Assembly (NCBI RefSeq): GCF_902459555.1
Contig: NZ_CABPSM010000005.1
Span: 277,578 to 341,577, forward strand
Source: Pandoraea horticolens
GTDB taxonomy: Bacteria; Pseudomonadota; Gammaproteobacteria; Burkholderiales; Burkholderiaceae
Direction: 5' to 3'
Length of the DNA stretch: 64,000 nt
In this document: piece after piece, positions 1 through 9,280 of the stretch
Numbering within the stretch: position 1 is the stretch's first letter
Layout: the number at the start of each line of letters is the position of its first letter
Notes under the pieces: generated by a model
What the model was told of the DNA's origin: nothing
Databases searched by the model: none
Seen by the model: only the letters and a program-made list of their open reading frames with translations
Made by a program: the position numbers and the translations under genes

Positions 1-243
1 CTGCCCGCCGGCTTCCAGGGCAAGACCTATCGCAGCACCGATGCGACGGTCTTCTCGGTGGTCGAAGGTCGCGGCACGGTGCGCATTGGCGACGAGGTGT
101 TCCAGTTCGAACCGCGCGATCATTTCGTCGTGCCGTCATGGGCACCGGTGCAACTCGCCGCGCTCGAAGACGCCGTGCTGTTCAGCTACTCGGATCGCCC
201 GGTACTCGCCGCCCTGAACCTGCTGCGCGAATCGCGCACCTGA
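1..243 (+). CDS. mhbD: Gentisate 1,2-dioxygenase, C-terminal part (cut by window start)
   Basis: The reading frame is open from base 1 and ends at the TGA at 241-243, leaving about 80 C-terminal residues. These form a cupin-type strand pattern (VVEGRGTVRIGD, then HFVVPSWAP) as in the C-terminal cupin of gentisate 1,2-dioxygenase, which opens gentisate to maleylpyruvate with Fe(II) and O2. The metal-binding N-terminal cupin lies outside the window. The call rests largely on the next four genes, which encode the following steps of the gentisate pathway on the same strand. Another bicupin aromatic dioxygenase is possible from the fragment alone, but the context makes gentisate very likely. Confidence 0.8.
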   Translation: MPAGFQGKTYRSTDATVFSVVEGRGTVRIGDEVFQFEPRDHFVVPSWAPVQLAALEDAVLFSYSDRPVLAALNLLRESRT

Positions 244-350
244 GCCGGGCACGAACGCCGCCCCCCCCTACACCGGCTACGTGCCTCGGGCGTCTGCCTG
301 ACCCGCGCACGTTGCCACCGTCTTTACCTTAATTCGTCGAGTCAAACACC

Positions 351-1049
351 ATGTCCTTCGTCTTCGCCCCGCCCGCCACCGTCGCCATTCCGGTCGTCGG
401 CAGCAACAATCAGTTCGCCGTGCGACGTGTGTACTGCGTTGGCCGCAACTACGCTGCCCACGCCCGTGAAATGGGCTTCGATCCCGACCGCGAACCGCCG
501 TTCTTCTTCTGCAAACCGGCCGATGCCGTGCTGCCAGTGGCCTACGGCGAAACGCTCGAGCTGAAGTACCCGTCCCAGACGTCGAACTATCACTACGAAG
601 CCGAGCTGGTCGCCGTCATCGGCAAGGCCGGGTCGGACATTCCGCTCGATCAGGCGCTCGAACACGTATGGGGCTACGCCGTGGGTCTCGACATGACGCG
701 TCGCGATCTGCAAATGAAGATGCGTGAAATGGGACGTCCGTGGGAAATCGGCAAGGCGTTCGACGCCTCGGCCCCCATCGGCCCGATCCATCCGGTGTCG
801 AGCGTCGGTCAGATCGAGAAGGCCGGCATCTCGCTCACGGTCGACGGCGTGCAGAAGCAGAAGAGCGACATCGCGCATCTGATCTGGTCAGTGGCCGAGA
901 CGGTCTCGTATCTGTCGCAGTTCTTCCGTCTTGAGCCAGGCGATCTCATCTACACCGGCACCCCCGAGGGCGTGGGTCCGGTCAAGGCGGGCGAGACGAT
1001 GGTCACGGCCGTCGAAGGGCTCGGCGAGATCACGGTGCGCGTGGTCTGA
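351..1049 (+). CDS. mhbH: Fumarylpyruvate hydrolase (FAH family)
   Basis: This 232-residue protein belongs to the fumarylacetoacetate hydrolase family. Visible family motifs are VGRNYAAHA near residue 28, the acidic metal-binding stretch YHYEAELV near residue 82, and GDLIYTGTPEGVGPV near the C terminus. In the gentisate pathway this enzyme splits fumarylpyruvate into fumarate and pyruvate in the cytoplasm. It sits 107 bp after the dioxygenase and 9 bp before the isomerase, so the three are almost surely co-transcribed. The ATG at 351 gives the usual length; the ribosome site before it is weak. It corresponds to NagK/MhbH. Confidence 0.92.
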   Translation: MSFVFAPPATVAIPVVGSNNQFAVRRVYCVGRNYAAHAREMGFDPDREPPFFFCKPADAVLPVAYGETLELKYPSQTSNYHYEAELVAVIGKAGSDIPLDQALEHVWGYAVGLDMTRRDLQMKMREMGRPWEIGKAFDASAPIGPIHPVSSVGQIEKAGISLTVDGVQKQKSDIAHLIWSVAETVSYLSQFFRLEPGDLIYTGTPEGVGPVKAGETMVTAVEGLGEITVRVV

Positions 1050-1058
1050 GGCATCGTC

Positions 1059-1700
1059 ATGCAGCTCTATAGCTTTTTCAATAGCTCGACGTCGTATCGC
1101 GTGCGCATCGCGCTCGCCCTCAAGGGGCTGACGTTCGACACGATTCCCGTGAACATCCGCGCCGGCGAGCATCGCACCGACGCGTATGTCGACGACGTCA
1201 ATCCGTCGGCCGCCGTGCCTGCCATCGTGGATGGCGGCGTTGCGCTGGGCCAGTCCATCGCCATCATCGACTATCTCGACGCGAAGTATCCCGAACCGCG
1301 TCTGGTGCCGCAGGACCTGGAAGCCCGCGCCCGCGTGCTCGAACTGTCGATGCTCATCAGTTGCGATATCCACCCGGTGAACAATCTGCGCGTCCTGAAG
1401 TATCTGCAAGGTACGTTGGGCCTTACCCCAGAACAGAAAGATGCGTGGTACCGCCACTGGATCGACGAAGGCATGGCCGGTGTGGAGCGGCTGCTCGCCA
1501 AACACGGTCACGGCAGCTGGTGCTTCGGCGACGCGCCGACGCTTGCCGACATCTGTCTGGTTCCGCAGATCACCAATGCCCAACGCATGGGGTGCGACAT
1601 GTCGGCATATCCGCGCGCGATGGCGGTGCTCGCACTGGCGAAAACGCATCCGGCATTCCTCGCAGCCGCCCCCAACCGACAGCCGGATTACACGGCGTAA
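1059..1700 (+). CDS. mhbI: Maleylpyruvate isomerase (zeta-class GST)
   Basis: This 213-residue protein has the glutathione S-transferase zeta fold. The N-terminal FNSSTSYRVRIALALKG carries the SSxSxRVRIAL signature of maleylacetoacetate/maleylpyruvate isomerases, followed by NPSAAVPAIVDGG and LGQSIAIIDYLD of the thioredoxin-like domain. The C-terminal helical domain ends with FGDAPTLADICLVPQ. It converts maleylpyruvate to fumarylpyruvate using glutathione. It lies between the fumarylpyruvate hydrolase and the hydroxylase, which fixes its role in gentisate rather than tyrosine breakdown. Confidence 0.92.
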   Translation: MQLYSFFNSSTSYRVRIALALKGLTFDTIPVNIRAGEHRTDAYVDDVNPSAAVPAIVDGGVALGQSIAIIDYLDAKYPEPRLVPQDLEARARVLELSMLISCDIHPVNNLRVLKYLQGTLGLTPEQKDAWYRHWIDEGMAGVERLLAKHGHGSWCFGDAPTLADICLVPQITNAQRMGCDMSAYPRAMAVLALAKTHPAFLAAAPNRQPDYTA

Positions 1701-1740
1701 TTGATATCCGGAACGGCTGGAAGGGCCGCAGGAGACAACC

Positions 1741-2958
1741 ATGAGTCAAACCTCTCAACCCAAAGCCCTCGTCGTTGGCGGCGGCATCGGCGGCCTTGCC
1801 GCAGCGCTCGCGCTCGCCAACCGGGGTGTGCGCATCGAACTGCTGGAGCAGGCCGAGACCATCGGCGAGATCGGTGCGGGCATTCAACTCGCGGCCAACG
1901 CTTTTGCGGCGCTCGATGCCCTCGGCGTCGGCGAAGCGGCGCGCGGCCGCTCGGTCTTTACCGACCACATCACGCTGCGCGACGCCATCGACCGCAGCAT
2001 CATCGCGCAAGTCGACGTCGGTGCGCCGTATCGCGAGCGCTTCGGCAATCCGTATGCCGTGATCCACCGCGCCGATATTCATCTCTCGATTCTCGAAGCG
2101 GTACAGCGCAATCCGCTGATCCGGTTCCGAACCGCAACGCGCGTCGTGTCGCTGGCGCAGGACGACAAAGGTGTGACCGTCGTCGACCAGCATGGCGAGC
2201 GCCACACGGCCGACGCAGTGATCGGCTGCGACGGCGTGAAGTCTGCCGTGCGTGCCGCCCTGATCGGCGACGAACCGCGTGTGACCGGGCACGTGGTGTA
2301 TCGCGCGGTGGTCGACGTCGAGAACATGCCGGCGGACTTGCAGGTCAACGCACCGGTCGTCTGGGCGGGACCGAACTGCCACCTCGTGCATTACCCATTG
2401 CGCGGCGGCAAGCAGTACAACCTCGTGGTGACGTTCCACAGCCGCGAGCAGGAAGTCTGGGGCGTGCGCGACGGCAGCAAAGAGGAAGTGCTGTCGTACT
2501 TCGAAGGCATCGATGCGCTGCCGCACCAGATGCTCGACCGTCCCACGTCGTGGCGACGCTGGGCCACCGCCGACCGCGACCCGGTCGCGCAGTGGAGCTT
2601 CGGTCGCGCCACGATCCTTGGCGACGCGGCGCATCCGATGACGCAATACATCGCGCAAGGGGCCTGTCAGGCGCTGGAAGATGCGGTCACGCTCGGTGCC
2701 GCGTACGCCGCCGCGAATGGCGATTTCGCCGATGCCTTCCGCCGCTACGAATACGCGCGTATTCCCCGCACTGCCCGTGTGCTGTACGGCGCGCGCGACA
2801 TGGGGCGCGTGTATCACGCGAAGGGCGTGGATCGCTGGGTGCGCAACTCGCTGTGGAAAGGCCGCACGCAACCACAGTTCTACGACGCCCTGCAGTGGTT
2901 GCACGGCTGGCGCGCAGAGAACTGCCTGTCGCAAACCCCTTGGCTTGCCGGCGAATAA
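1741..2958 (+). CDS. mhbM: 3-hydroxybenzoate 6-monooxygenase
   Basis: This 405-residue class A flavoprotein monooxygenase has all three FAD/NADH fingerprints: VVGGGIGGLAAALALA at residues 10-25, the DG motif IGCDGVKSAVR near residue 161, and the GD motif ILGDAAHPMTQYIAQG near residue 292. In this context it hydroxylates 3-hydroxybenzoate to gentisate with NADH and O2. Length matches XlnD/MhbM-type enzymes. A good ribosome site (AGGAG, seven bases upstream) supports the ATG at 1741. Salicylate 1-hydroxylase is a close relative, but the adjacent gentisate ring-cleavage genes favour the 3-hydroxybenzoate assignment. Confidence 0.88.
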   Translation: MSQTSQPKALVVGGGIGGLAAALALANRGVRIELLEQAETIGEIGAGIQLAANAFAALDALGVGEAARGRSVFTDHITLRDAIDRSIIAQVDVGAPYRERFGNPYAVIHRADIHLSILEAVQRNPLIRFRTATRVVSLAQDDKGVTVVDQHGERHTADAVIGCDGVKSAVRAALIGDEPRVTGHVVYRAVVDVENMPADLQVNAPVVWAGPNCHLVHYPLRGGKQYNLVVTFHSREQEVWGVRDGSKEEVLSYFEGIDALPHQMLDRPTSWRRWATADRDPVAQWSFGRATILGDAAHPMTQYIAQGACQALEDAVTLGAAYAAANGDFADAFRRYEYARIPRTARVLYGARDMGRVYHAKGVDRWVRNSLWKGRTQPQFYDALQWLHGWRAENCLSQTPWLAGE

Positions 2959-3187
2959 GCCCGGACGGCACCGCGCGGCATCGCAATATCCGCTGTCCAC
3001 TGTCCACGGTCATGAGTGAGGCAATCCCGCAGCGCAACGGCCGTACGCCGCCGCGCTGCACACCGTCGCGTCGCCTATGACGAACGACGGATTTTGACAG
3101 CACGCATAACAACAATCACCGCAATGCGCTCTGGCGACGCGGGACCTGCCCGCAACGCCGCTTCTGGCACCTTAGAGGAGACAACCT

Positions 3188-4531
3188 ATGCCAGCCACCC
3201 CCATCAACGTAACGGCGTTCATCGACCGGCATCGCATCTCGCCGTTTCAGGTGACGATCGTCGTCCTGTGCTTTCTGATCGTCGCGATCGACGGCTTCGA
3301 CACGGCCGCCATCGGCTTCATCGCGCCTGCGATCCGGGCCGAATGGTCGCTGACGCCGGCACATCTCGCGCCGCTCTTCGGTGCGGGACTGGCGGGCCTG
3401 ATGGCCGGCGCCTTCCTGTTCGGGCCGCTCGCCGACAAGTTCGGCCGCAAGACGATCCTGATCTTCTCCGTGCTGTTCTTCGGCGTGGCCAGTCTGGCGT
3501 CGGCGTGGTCGATGGAGCTGTGGCAACTGATCGCCCTGCGCTTTTTGACCGGCCTCGGTCTGGGCGGCGCGATGCCCAACGCCATCACGCTGACGTCGGA
3601 ATACTGCCCCGACTCGCGCCGCTCTTTCCTCGTGACGACTATGTTCTGCGGCTTCACGCTCGGCTCGGCGCTGGGCGGTCTCGCGTCGGCCGGATTGATC
3701 GAAGCCTTCGGCTGGCGCTCCGTGCTGGTCGTGGGCGGGGTGATGCCGCTCGTGCTCGGCGTGATCCTGATTCGTGCGTTGCCGGAATCGGTGCGCTACC
3801 TCGTGATGGCGGGCAAATCGCCGGAACGTGTGGCGGCGTCGCTGCAACGCATTGCGCCGCATGAAGACCTGCGCGGCGCCACGTTCAATGTCGCGACGAA
3901 GGCGTCGGCCACGTCGCCCGTGGGGCATCTCTTCAAGCCGGAATTGCTGCGCGGCACGCTGCTCTTCTGGATCACGTTCTTCATGAGTCTGCTCGTGATC
4001 TATCTGCTTTCGAGCTGGCTGCCGACGCTGCTTCGCACCAACGGTCTGACGCTGCGCAGCGCCGCCATCGTCACGGCCATGTTCCAGGTAGGCGGCACGC
4101 TGGGCGCCATCGTGCTGGGTTGGCTGATGGACCGCTTCAATCCGCATTACGTGCTCGCCACCGCCTACGTGCTGGCCGGCGTTTGCGTGGCGGCCGTCGG
4201 GCCGCTTGCCAGTTCACCGGTACTCGCCTCCGTGGCGGTGTTCTGGGCGGGCTTCTGCGTGTCGGGCGGTCAGGTCGGTGCGAATGCGCTGTCCGCCGAG
4301 TTCTACCCGACGGACTGCCGCGCGACAGGCGTGAGCTGGGCCAACGGTGTCGGCCGTCTCGGTTCGGTCGTCGGCTCGGTCGGCGGTGCATCGATGCTTG
4401 CCATGGGCTGGTCGATGCCCGCCCTGTTCGCCACTATCGGCGTGCCCGCCGTGCTCGCCGGTCTGACGATGCTCACGCTCGGCCGTTTGCGTCATCGGCA
4501 GGCGGCGATGGCGGTGCGTGCCGCGGCCTGA
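3188..4531 (+). CDS. mhbT: AAHS-family MFS transporter, probably for 3-hydroxybenzoate or gentisate
   Basis: This 447-residue inner-membrane protein has 12 predicted hydrophobic segments. It carries the aromatic acid:H+ symporter signature LIVAIDGFDTAAIGFIAP in TM1 and the loop 2-3 motif GPLADKFGRKTIL. Family members such as BenK, PcaK and MhbT import aromatic acids with protons. It follows the hydroxylase by 230 bp on the same strand and is closed by a strong terminator, so it is the last gene of the gentisate operon. The AGAGGAG ribosome site supports the start. The substrate is inferred from context. A paralogue lies at 13415-14755. Confidence 0.87.
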   Translation: MPATPINVTAFIDRHRISPFQVTIVVLCFLIVAIDGFDTAAIGFIAPAIRAEWSLTPAHLAPLFGAGLAGLMAGAFLFGPLADKFGRKTILIFSVLFFGVASLASAWSMELWQLIALRFLTGLGLGGAMPNAITLTSEYCPDSRRSFLVTTMFCGFTLGSALGGLASAGLIEAFGWRSVLVVGGVMPLVLGVILIRALPESVRYLVMAGKSPERVAASLQRIAPHEDLRGATFNVATKASATSPVGHLFKPELLRGTLLFWITFFMSLLVIYLLSSWLPTLLRTNGLTLRSAAIVTAMFQVGGTLGAIVLGWLMDRFNPHYVLATAYVLAGVCVAAVGPLASSPVLASVAVFWAGFCVSGGQVGANALSAEFYPTDCRATGVSWANGVGRLGSVVGSVGGASMLAMGWSMPALFATIGVPAVLAGLTMLTLGRLRHRQAAMAVRAAA

Positions 4532-4563
4532 GTGTTTCGCCACTCGTAACGACCGCGGCAGGT

Positions 4564-4608
4564 CGAACGGGCGCCATTCGCGTTGCGCGATGGCGCCCGT
4601 TCGCTTTT
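4564..4608 (+). terminator. Rho-independent terminator of the gentisate operon
   Basis: A perfect 14-bp inverted repeat (4564-4577 with 4590-4603) encloses a 12-base loop and is followed directly by CTTTT. It begins 33 bp after the transporter stop codon. Confidence 0.85.
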
Positions 4609-4773
4609 GGGGCGAGGGTTTGCCGCCGAAGGCGCGCGGCCACGTGTTGCACCGCGCAAAGCGTCGCGGATAGGAATAAAGTGTCGGCTGACGGCGAAGT
4701 CGAAGTGCCTTAAGGGCACCCGCGTCATCCCGACGCCGCGCCGCGAATCCAACTTCCCCTCCGGAGATTGAAG

Positions 4774-5715
4774 GTGTCGCTGCCCCCACTGCTGGTCGTT
4801 ATCCCGATGCATCCCGAGCAGTTGTCCGAACTGCAAGCGCAGTTCGACGTGATCTACCGTCCGAGCCATCACCCTGTGCCGGAAGGCTGGGGCCCCGAAG
4901 GCGAGCGAGCGCGCTTCGTCCTCACGAATGGCGGGCGGGGTCTGAATGCTGCCGAACTGGCGCATCTGCCCAAGGTTGAACTGGTCAGTGCGCTGGGCGC
5001 CGGCTATGAGAATCTGGATCTCGCCACGATCCGTTCGCGCAACATTGTGGCCGTAAACGGGGCCGGCGCCAATGCGCCGACGGTCGCCGATCAGGGCTTC
5101 GCGCTGCTGCTCGCCGCTGTGCGTCGCATTCCGGAGTACGACGCGGCTTGCCGCAAAGGTGTGTGGCGCGACGCGCTGCCCATGCAGCCCGGCGTATCGG
5201 GTAAGAAGCTGGGCATCGTCGGGCTGGGCGCCGTCGGCCGTCAGTTCGCCAAGCGCGGCGAGGGCTTCGACATGCAGATCGGCTACCGGAACCGCCATCG
5301 TCGCGACGATTTGCCTGCGCACTACCAATTCTTCGACAGCGTGCTGGCGCTGGCCGAGTGGGCCGACTATCTCGTCGTCACGGCGCCGGGCGGTGCAGAG
5401 TCGTATCACCTCGTGAATGCCGATGTGCTGCGCGCACTCGGCAAGCACGGCTTTCTCGTCAACATGGGACGCGGCAGTATCGTCGACACCGCCGCCCTGG
5501 CCGACGCATTGCGCAATGGCACCATCGCCGGTGCCGGGCTTGACGTGTACGAGGGCGAACCGTCACCGCCTGCGGCGCTGATCGACTTGCAGAACGTAGT
5601 GCTGAGCCCGCACGTGGCCGGGCGCTCGCCCGAGGCCGAAGCCGCCACGCTCGCCATGTTCCTCGAAAATACGCGCCGCTATCAGGCAGGAGAACCGCTG
5701 CTCACGCCGCTGTGA
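4774..5715 (+). CDS. D-isomer-specific 2-hydroxyacid dehydrogenase
   Basis: About 313 residues. The Rossmann fingerprint LGIVGLGAVGRQFAKR lies near residue 145. The catalytic elements of the family are present: the Arg region NMGRGSIVDTAAL, the Glu in VYEGEPSPP and the His in VLSPHVAGRSPEAEA. Such NAD(P)H enzymes reduce 2-keto acids such as glyoxylate or hydroxypyruvate, or oxidise D-2-hydroxyacids. I prefer the GTG at 4774 because the CCGGAG ribosome site at 4761-4766 is too close to the TTG at 4768. It sits beyond the gentisate terminator and is probably its own unit. The substrate cannot be told from sequence. Confidence 0.85.
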   Translation: MSLPPLLVVIPMHPEQLSELQAQFDVIYRPSHHPVPEGWGPEGERARFVLTNGGRGLNAAELAHLPKVELVSALGAGYENLDLATIRSRNIVAVNGAGANAPTVADQGFALLLAAVRRIPEYDAACRKGVWRDALPMQPGVSGKKLGIVGLGAVGRQFAKRGEGFDMQIGYRNRHRRDDLPAHYQFFDSVLALAEWADYLVVTAPGGAESYHLVNADVLRALGKHGFLVNMGRGSIVDTAALADALRNGTIAGAGLDVYEGEPSPPAALIDLQNVVLSPHVAGRSPEAEAATLAMFLENTRRYQAGEPLLTPL

Positions 5716-5728
5716 TTGGCGAGATGCC

Positions 5729-5980
5729 TCAGTGATTGTCCAGCCCATCGATGCTGCGCTCGGGCGACGACGTCAGCGTGACGCCGTCATTGACGGGCTC
5801 GAACTCGATGCTGCTCTTGGCGCTAGCCGTGGTGAAGGCTGTCTCGCATGTCGGACACCTCACTTCGGCATCCGAATGGAGATAGTCATAGAGCGCCTGA
5901 ACGGTCGGCTGACTCGCCGCAACGGAGAAACGGGCCTTACAGGTAGGGCAAACGACGAAACCAGTGTGGATCGACAGCAT
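5729..5980 (-). CDS. Small zinc-ribbon protein of unknown function
   Basis: An 83-residue product with two CPTC knuckles about 33 residues apart (VVCPTCKARF and VRCPTCETAF), a typical single zinc-ribbon site. The ATG at 5978-5980 is preceded by a strong GGAGG ribosome site. The gene is convergent with the dehydrogenase and ends 13 bp from it. Its role is unknown; MJ0042-type zinc-ribbon proteins look similar. Confidence 0.6.
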   Translation of the reverse strand: MLSIHTGFVVCPTCKARFSVAASQPTVQALYDYLHSDAEVRCPTCETAFTTASAKSSIEFEPVNDGVTLTSSPERSIDGLDNH

Positions 5981-6308
5981 GGTGGGCCTCCCGTCGGCAA
6001 TGTGACCGATTCTACCGCCAGTCGGTTCGTCTCGGGCCAGCGCGCGTGGCATCGCCTCCGGGGCAACGATCCGACGCCTGTGCCGGCGATGGCCGGTCGT
6101 TCGCAGCCACCGCGTCGTTCCATCAAGGAAACCTTACGAAAGCGGGCAGTGCATTGAGAAAATCAATGTGGCGGAACCGGCCGGCGGCCCGATCGATCGC
6201 ACCGACATGGGCGGCAACCGGGGCGACAACGTGCAGCCCAGGCCACCTATACTGACAGCTCGGCTCACGTCTTTCGCGTCACCGGCGAATCCTGCACTGG
6301 GAGCACAT
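5981..6308. other. Intergenic region, zinc-ribbon gene to Ku remnant
   Basis: This 328-bp stretch separates two divergent genes and must hold both promoters. I see no convincing promoter boxes, hairpins or coding frame in it. Confidence 0.4.
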
Positions 6309-6749
6309 ATGGCTCGCGCGATCTGGAAGGGCGTCATCGGTTTCGGACTGGTCAACGTGCACGGCTACGAGTACGAGAAAGGAAATTACGTCGTGCTGAG
6401 TGACGACGAGATTCGTTCGGCAAATCCGGTGGCTACGCAGACCGTCGACATTCTGGCACTCATCGATCGGAAGGTCGCCTCGGGACAGACCCGCGAAGTC
6501 GCGCAAATCGAAGCGAGCGCGCCCAGGTTATCGAGCAACGGCAACGTCACGGACCTGATGGCGCTGCTCAAGCAAAATCCCGGCACGAGGGGCAAACGGG
6601 AGGCCGTCGCCGCCCAAGCGCACAAGGTGAAAACGAAGGCGTCCGGCAGCGCTCAATCGGAAAAGGCCGTGGCAAAATCCGCGAACCGCAAACCCGGACG
6701 GAAGACGGCAGCAAAGAAGACATCGGCCAAACGCGCCAAATCCGGATAA
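6309..6749 (+). pseudogene. ku: Ku homologue with two internal in-frame deletions
   Basis: The 146-residue product begins exactly like bacterial Ku (MARAIWKGVIGFGLVNV), then jumps to GYEYEKGNYVVLSDDEI, a motif normally about 60 residues further on. After ATQTVDIL it jumps again, to ALIDRKVASG near the usual end of the core, followed by the LTALLK-like segment and a Lys/Ala-rich basic tail. Normal bacterial Ku is about 260-300 residues. Most of the beta-barrel that encircles DNA is gone, so the protein should not work as an end-binding factor, yet the frame is intact. It lies 8 bp upstream of ligD, the usual Ku-LigD NHEJ operon. A functional Ku elsewhere in the genome is possible. Confidence 0.8.
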
Positions 6750-6757
6750 CGACGATC

Positions 6758-9265
6758 ATGCCCAAGCGAGACGTGACTGCTACGAAAACCACGCGACGCC
6801 GGGAATCTCGCGACTCGCTGGCCACCTACCACGCCAAACGCAACTTCACATCGACGCCTGAGCCGCGCGGCGAACCCGCGTCGCAAGGCAAGGCGTTGCG
6901 ATACGTCGTTCAACGTCACGACGCGAGTCATCTCCACTACGACTTCCGGCTCGAACTCGACGGCACGTTGAAGTCGTGGGCATTGCCGAAGCAGCCGAGT
7001 CCCGACGTCAGCCGTCCTCGTCTTGCCGTTCAGGTCGAAGACCACCCGTTGGCCTATGCCGATTTCGAAGGCGACATTCCGGCCGGCAATTACGGCGCGG
7101 GGCACGTCGATATCTGGGACAGCGGTTCGTGGGAACCTGATGGCAACGCGCAACGCGACTATGCAAACGGCAAATTGTCGTTCACGTTGCATGGCGAACG
7201 ACTGAACGGGCATTGGACACTCGTTCGCACCGATAAACCCGCTCGCCAGCCCCAGTGGCTGCTGATTCATCGGCACGGCGATAACGTAGTCGATAACGTG
7301 GCGTCGAACGCTGCCGGGAAGTCGACGGCTGCGCCGGTCACATTGCGACGATCGCCGGCGACACCGCCAGCCAGCATGCAACCGATGCTCGCGACCCTTG
7401 TCGATGCCGCGCCCGCTTCCGAGGGCTGGCATGCCGAGATCAAGCTCGATGGCTATCGCGTGCTCATTCGCGTTGCCGGCGACGACATTCGCGTCTTCAC
7501 CCGTTCCGGGCAGGATTGGACGCATCGCTTTGGACCTGCCGTCGACGCGTTGCGCAAGCGAGGCTTGCCAAACGCATGGCTCGACGGCGAGGCCGTCGTG
7601 ACCAATGGGCAGGGTCTGCCCGACTTTCAGGCGTTGCAGCGCGCGTTCGACGAGAACGCGCAGGACGCCATCCTCATCTACGTCTTCGACCTACCGTGGT
7701 GCAACGGCCGCGATTTGCGCGACTTGCCGCTGCGAGAGCGTCAGGCGACACTCGCCAGCCTTTTCAAAGGGCGCGAGCCGGATGCCGTCCGGGTTCTCCA
7801 GCCGGTCAGCGGCGATCTCGAATCGCTCTGGCACGGGGCCTGCGAAGCGGGTCTCGAAGGCATCATGATCAAGCGCGACGACTCGCCGTATATTGCCGGG
7901 CGCAGCGACGCGTGGCGCAAGCTCAAATGCTCGCAGCGTCAAGAATTCGTCGTGCTGGGGTTTACCGAGCCGTCCGGCTCGCGACAGGGTTTCGGGGCGC
8001 TGTTGCTCGGGTACTACGGTGACGACGGCAAGACGTTGCGCTACGCGGGGAAGGTCGGTACGGGTTTCGATGCAGATGCACTACAGCGTCTGCGAAAGCA
8101 ATTCGATGCGCTCGAGACCGCGAAGCCACCGCTCTCGCCCACACCTCGACCGGGAGGCCCGGCCCCCGTGCACTGGCTTCACCCCACACTCGTCGCGGAA
8201 GTGCGATTCGCGGAGTGGACACGCGACGGCAATGTCCGCCAAGCCTCGTTTCTCGCGATGCGCCAAGACAAACCCGCGAAGGACATTCGGCGTGAAGTCC
8301 GTCGTACCGGGCCCGCTATCGTCAATTCCTACAAGGAGACGCCACCCATGCCGCGCACCGCTCAATCGAACGATGGAACGTCCGTGTTGCCGGTGAAGAT
8401 CAGCCACGGCGAGCGCGTCATGGACACACATTCCGGCGTGACGAAAGCCGAACTGGCGGCGTATTACCACGCCGTGAGCCCGTGGATGCTCCCTCACCTC
8501 GCCGGACGACCGGTCGCGGTGTTGCGCGCGCCCGAAGGCATCGGTGGCGAGATGTTCTTTCAAAAGCACGCGGCGAAGACGATACAGGGCGTACGCGCGC
8601 TCGATGCGTCGCTCGATCCGGATCATGAGCCGCTCATGCAGATCGACGACGCGCGCGGCCTCACCGGCGCCGTGCAGATGGGGGCGGTGGAGTTCCACAC
8701 ATGGAATGCACGCAGCGATCTGATTGAACGCCCCGACCGGGTGATCTTCGATCTTGACCCCGGCAAGGGCGTAACGTTCGCGCGCATCGTCGAAGACGCG
8801 CAACTCATTCGCGACTTGCTGAAGGAACTTGGGCTGACAGCATTCGTGAAGACGAGCGGCGGCAAGGGACTGCATGTCGTAACCCCCTTGGCGCGGCGTC
8901 ACGAGTGGGACGTCGCCAAGGGATTTGCAGAAGCGGTGGCCAGGCATATGGCGCGCGTGTTTCCGGAGCGCTTCACGGCAACGATGGGGGCGAAGCATCG
9001 CATCGGGAAGTGTTTCGTCGACTATCTGCGCAATTACCGGGGGGCGACGACGGTCTGCGCATACTCCGCCCGAGCCCGTGAAGGCATGGCCGTATCGATG
9101 CCGGTGCGCTGGGAGGAACTGTCCGATTTACCCGGCGCCGACGCGTGGAATGTGCGCAACGCCGTCGAACGGCTGAATACCTTGAAACAAGACCCTTGGG
9201 CCGACTACGAGAAGGCCTCGCAGCAGCAGGTGACGAAGGCGGTGCTGGATCGGTTCGGGGATTGA
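6758..9265 (+). CDS. ligD: ATP-dependent DNA ligase D (NHEJ)
   Basis: This 835-residue protein has the three LigD domains in the order phosphoesterase, ligase, polymerase, as in Pseudomonas LigD. The 3'-phosphoesterase domain shows RYVVQRHDASHLHYDFRLE (residues 48-66, metal histidines). The ligase domain has the adenylation motif EIKLDGYR with Lys229. The C-terminal polymerase/primase domain begins near residue 545 and has the metal motif VIFDLDPGKG near residue 664 and KTSGGKGLHV. It repairs double-strand breaks together with Ku. All domains look intact, unlike the Ku gene just upstream. Confidence 0.95.
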   Translation: MPKRDVTATKTTRRRESRDSLATYHAKRNFTSTPEPRGEPASQGKALRYVVQRHDASHLHYDFRLELDGTLKSWALPKQPSPDVSRPRLAVQVEDHPLAYADFEGDIPAGNYGAGHVDIWDSGSWEPDGNAQRDYANGKLSFTLHGERLNGHWTLVRTDKPARQPQWLLIHRHGDNVVDNVASNAAGKSTAAPVTLRRSPATPPASMQPMLATLVDAAPASEGWHAEIKLDGYRVLIRVAGDDIRVFTRSGQDWTHRFGPAVDALRKRGLPNAWLDGEAVVTNGQGLPDFQALQRAFDENAQDAILIYVFDLPWCNGRDLRDLPLRERQATLASLFKGREPDAVRVLQPVSGDLESLWHGACEAGLEGIMIKRDDSPYIAGRSDAWRKLKCSQRQEFVVLGFTEPSGSRQGFGALLLGYYGDDGKTLRYAGKVGTGFDADALQRLRKQFDALETAKPPLSPTPRPGGPAPVHWLHPTLVAEVRFAEWTRDGNVRQASFLAMRQDKPAKDIRREVRRTGPAIVNSYKETPPMPRTAQSNDGTSVLPVKISHGERVMDTHSGVTKAELAAYYHAVSPWMLPHLAGRPVAVLRAPEGIGGEMFFQKHAAKTIQGVRALDASLDPDHEPLMQIDDARGLTGAVQMGAVEFHTWNARSDLIERPDRVIFDLDPGKGVTFARIVEDAQLIRDLLKELGLTAFVKTSGGKGLHVVTPLARRHEWDVAKGFAEAVARHMARVFPERFTATMGAKHRIGKCFVDYLRNYRGATTVCAYSARAREGMAVSMPVRWEELSDLPGADAWNVRNAVERLNTLKQDPWADYEKASQQQVTKAVLDRFGD

Positions 9266-9280
9266 ATCCGCGACCGGACC

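Noticed and set aside
1570..3000. Long minus-strand open frame opposite the gentisate genes
   Set aside because: It is antisense to mhbI and mhbM, has an Arg/His-rich composition with no motif, and reflects GC-rich codon bias.
3094..3110. TTGACA upstream of the gentisate transporter as a separate promoter
   Set aside because: No -10 box at a workable distance; the gene is more simply the end of the operon.
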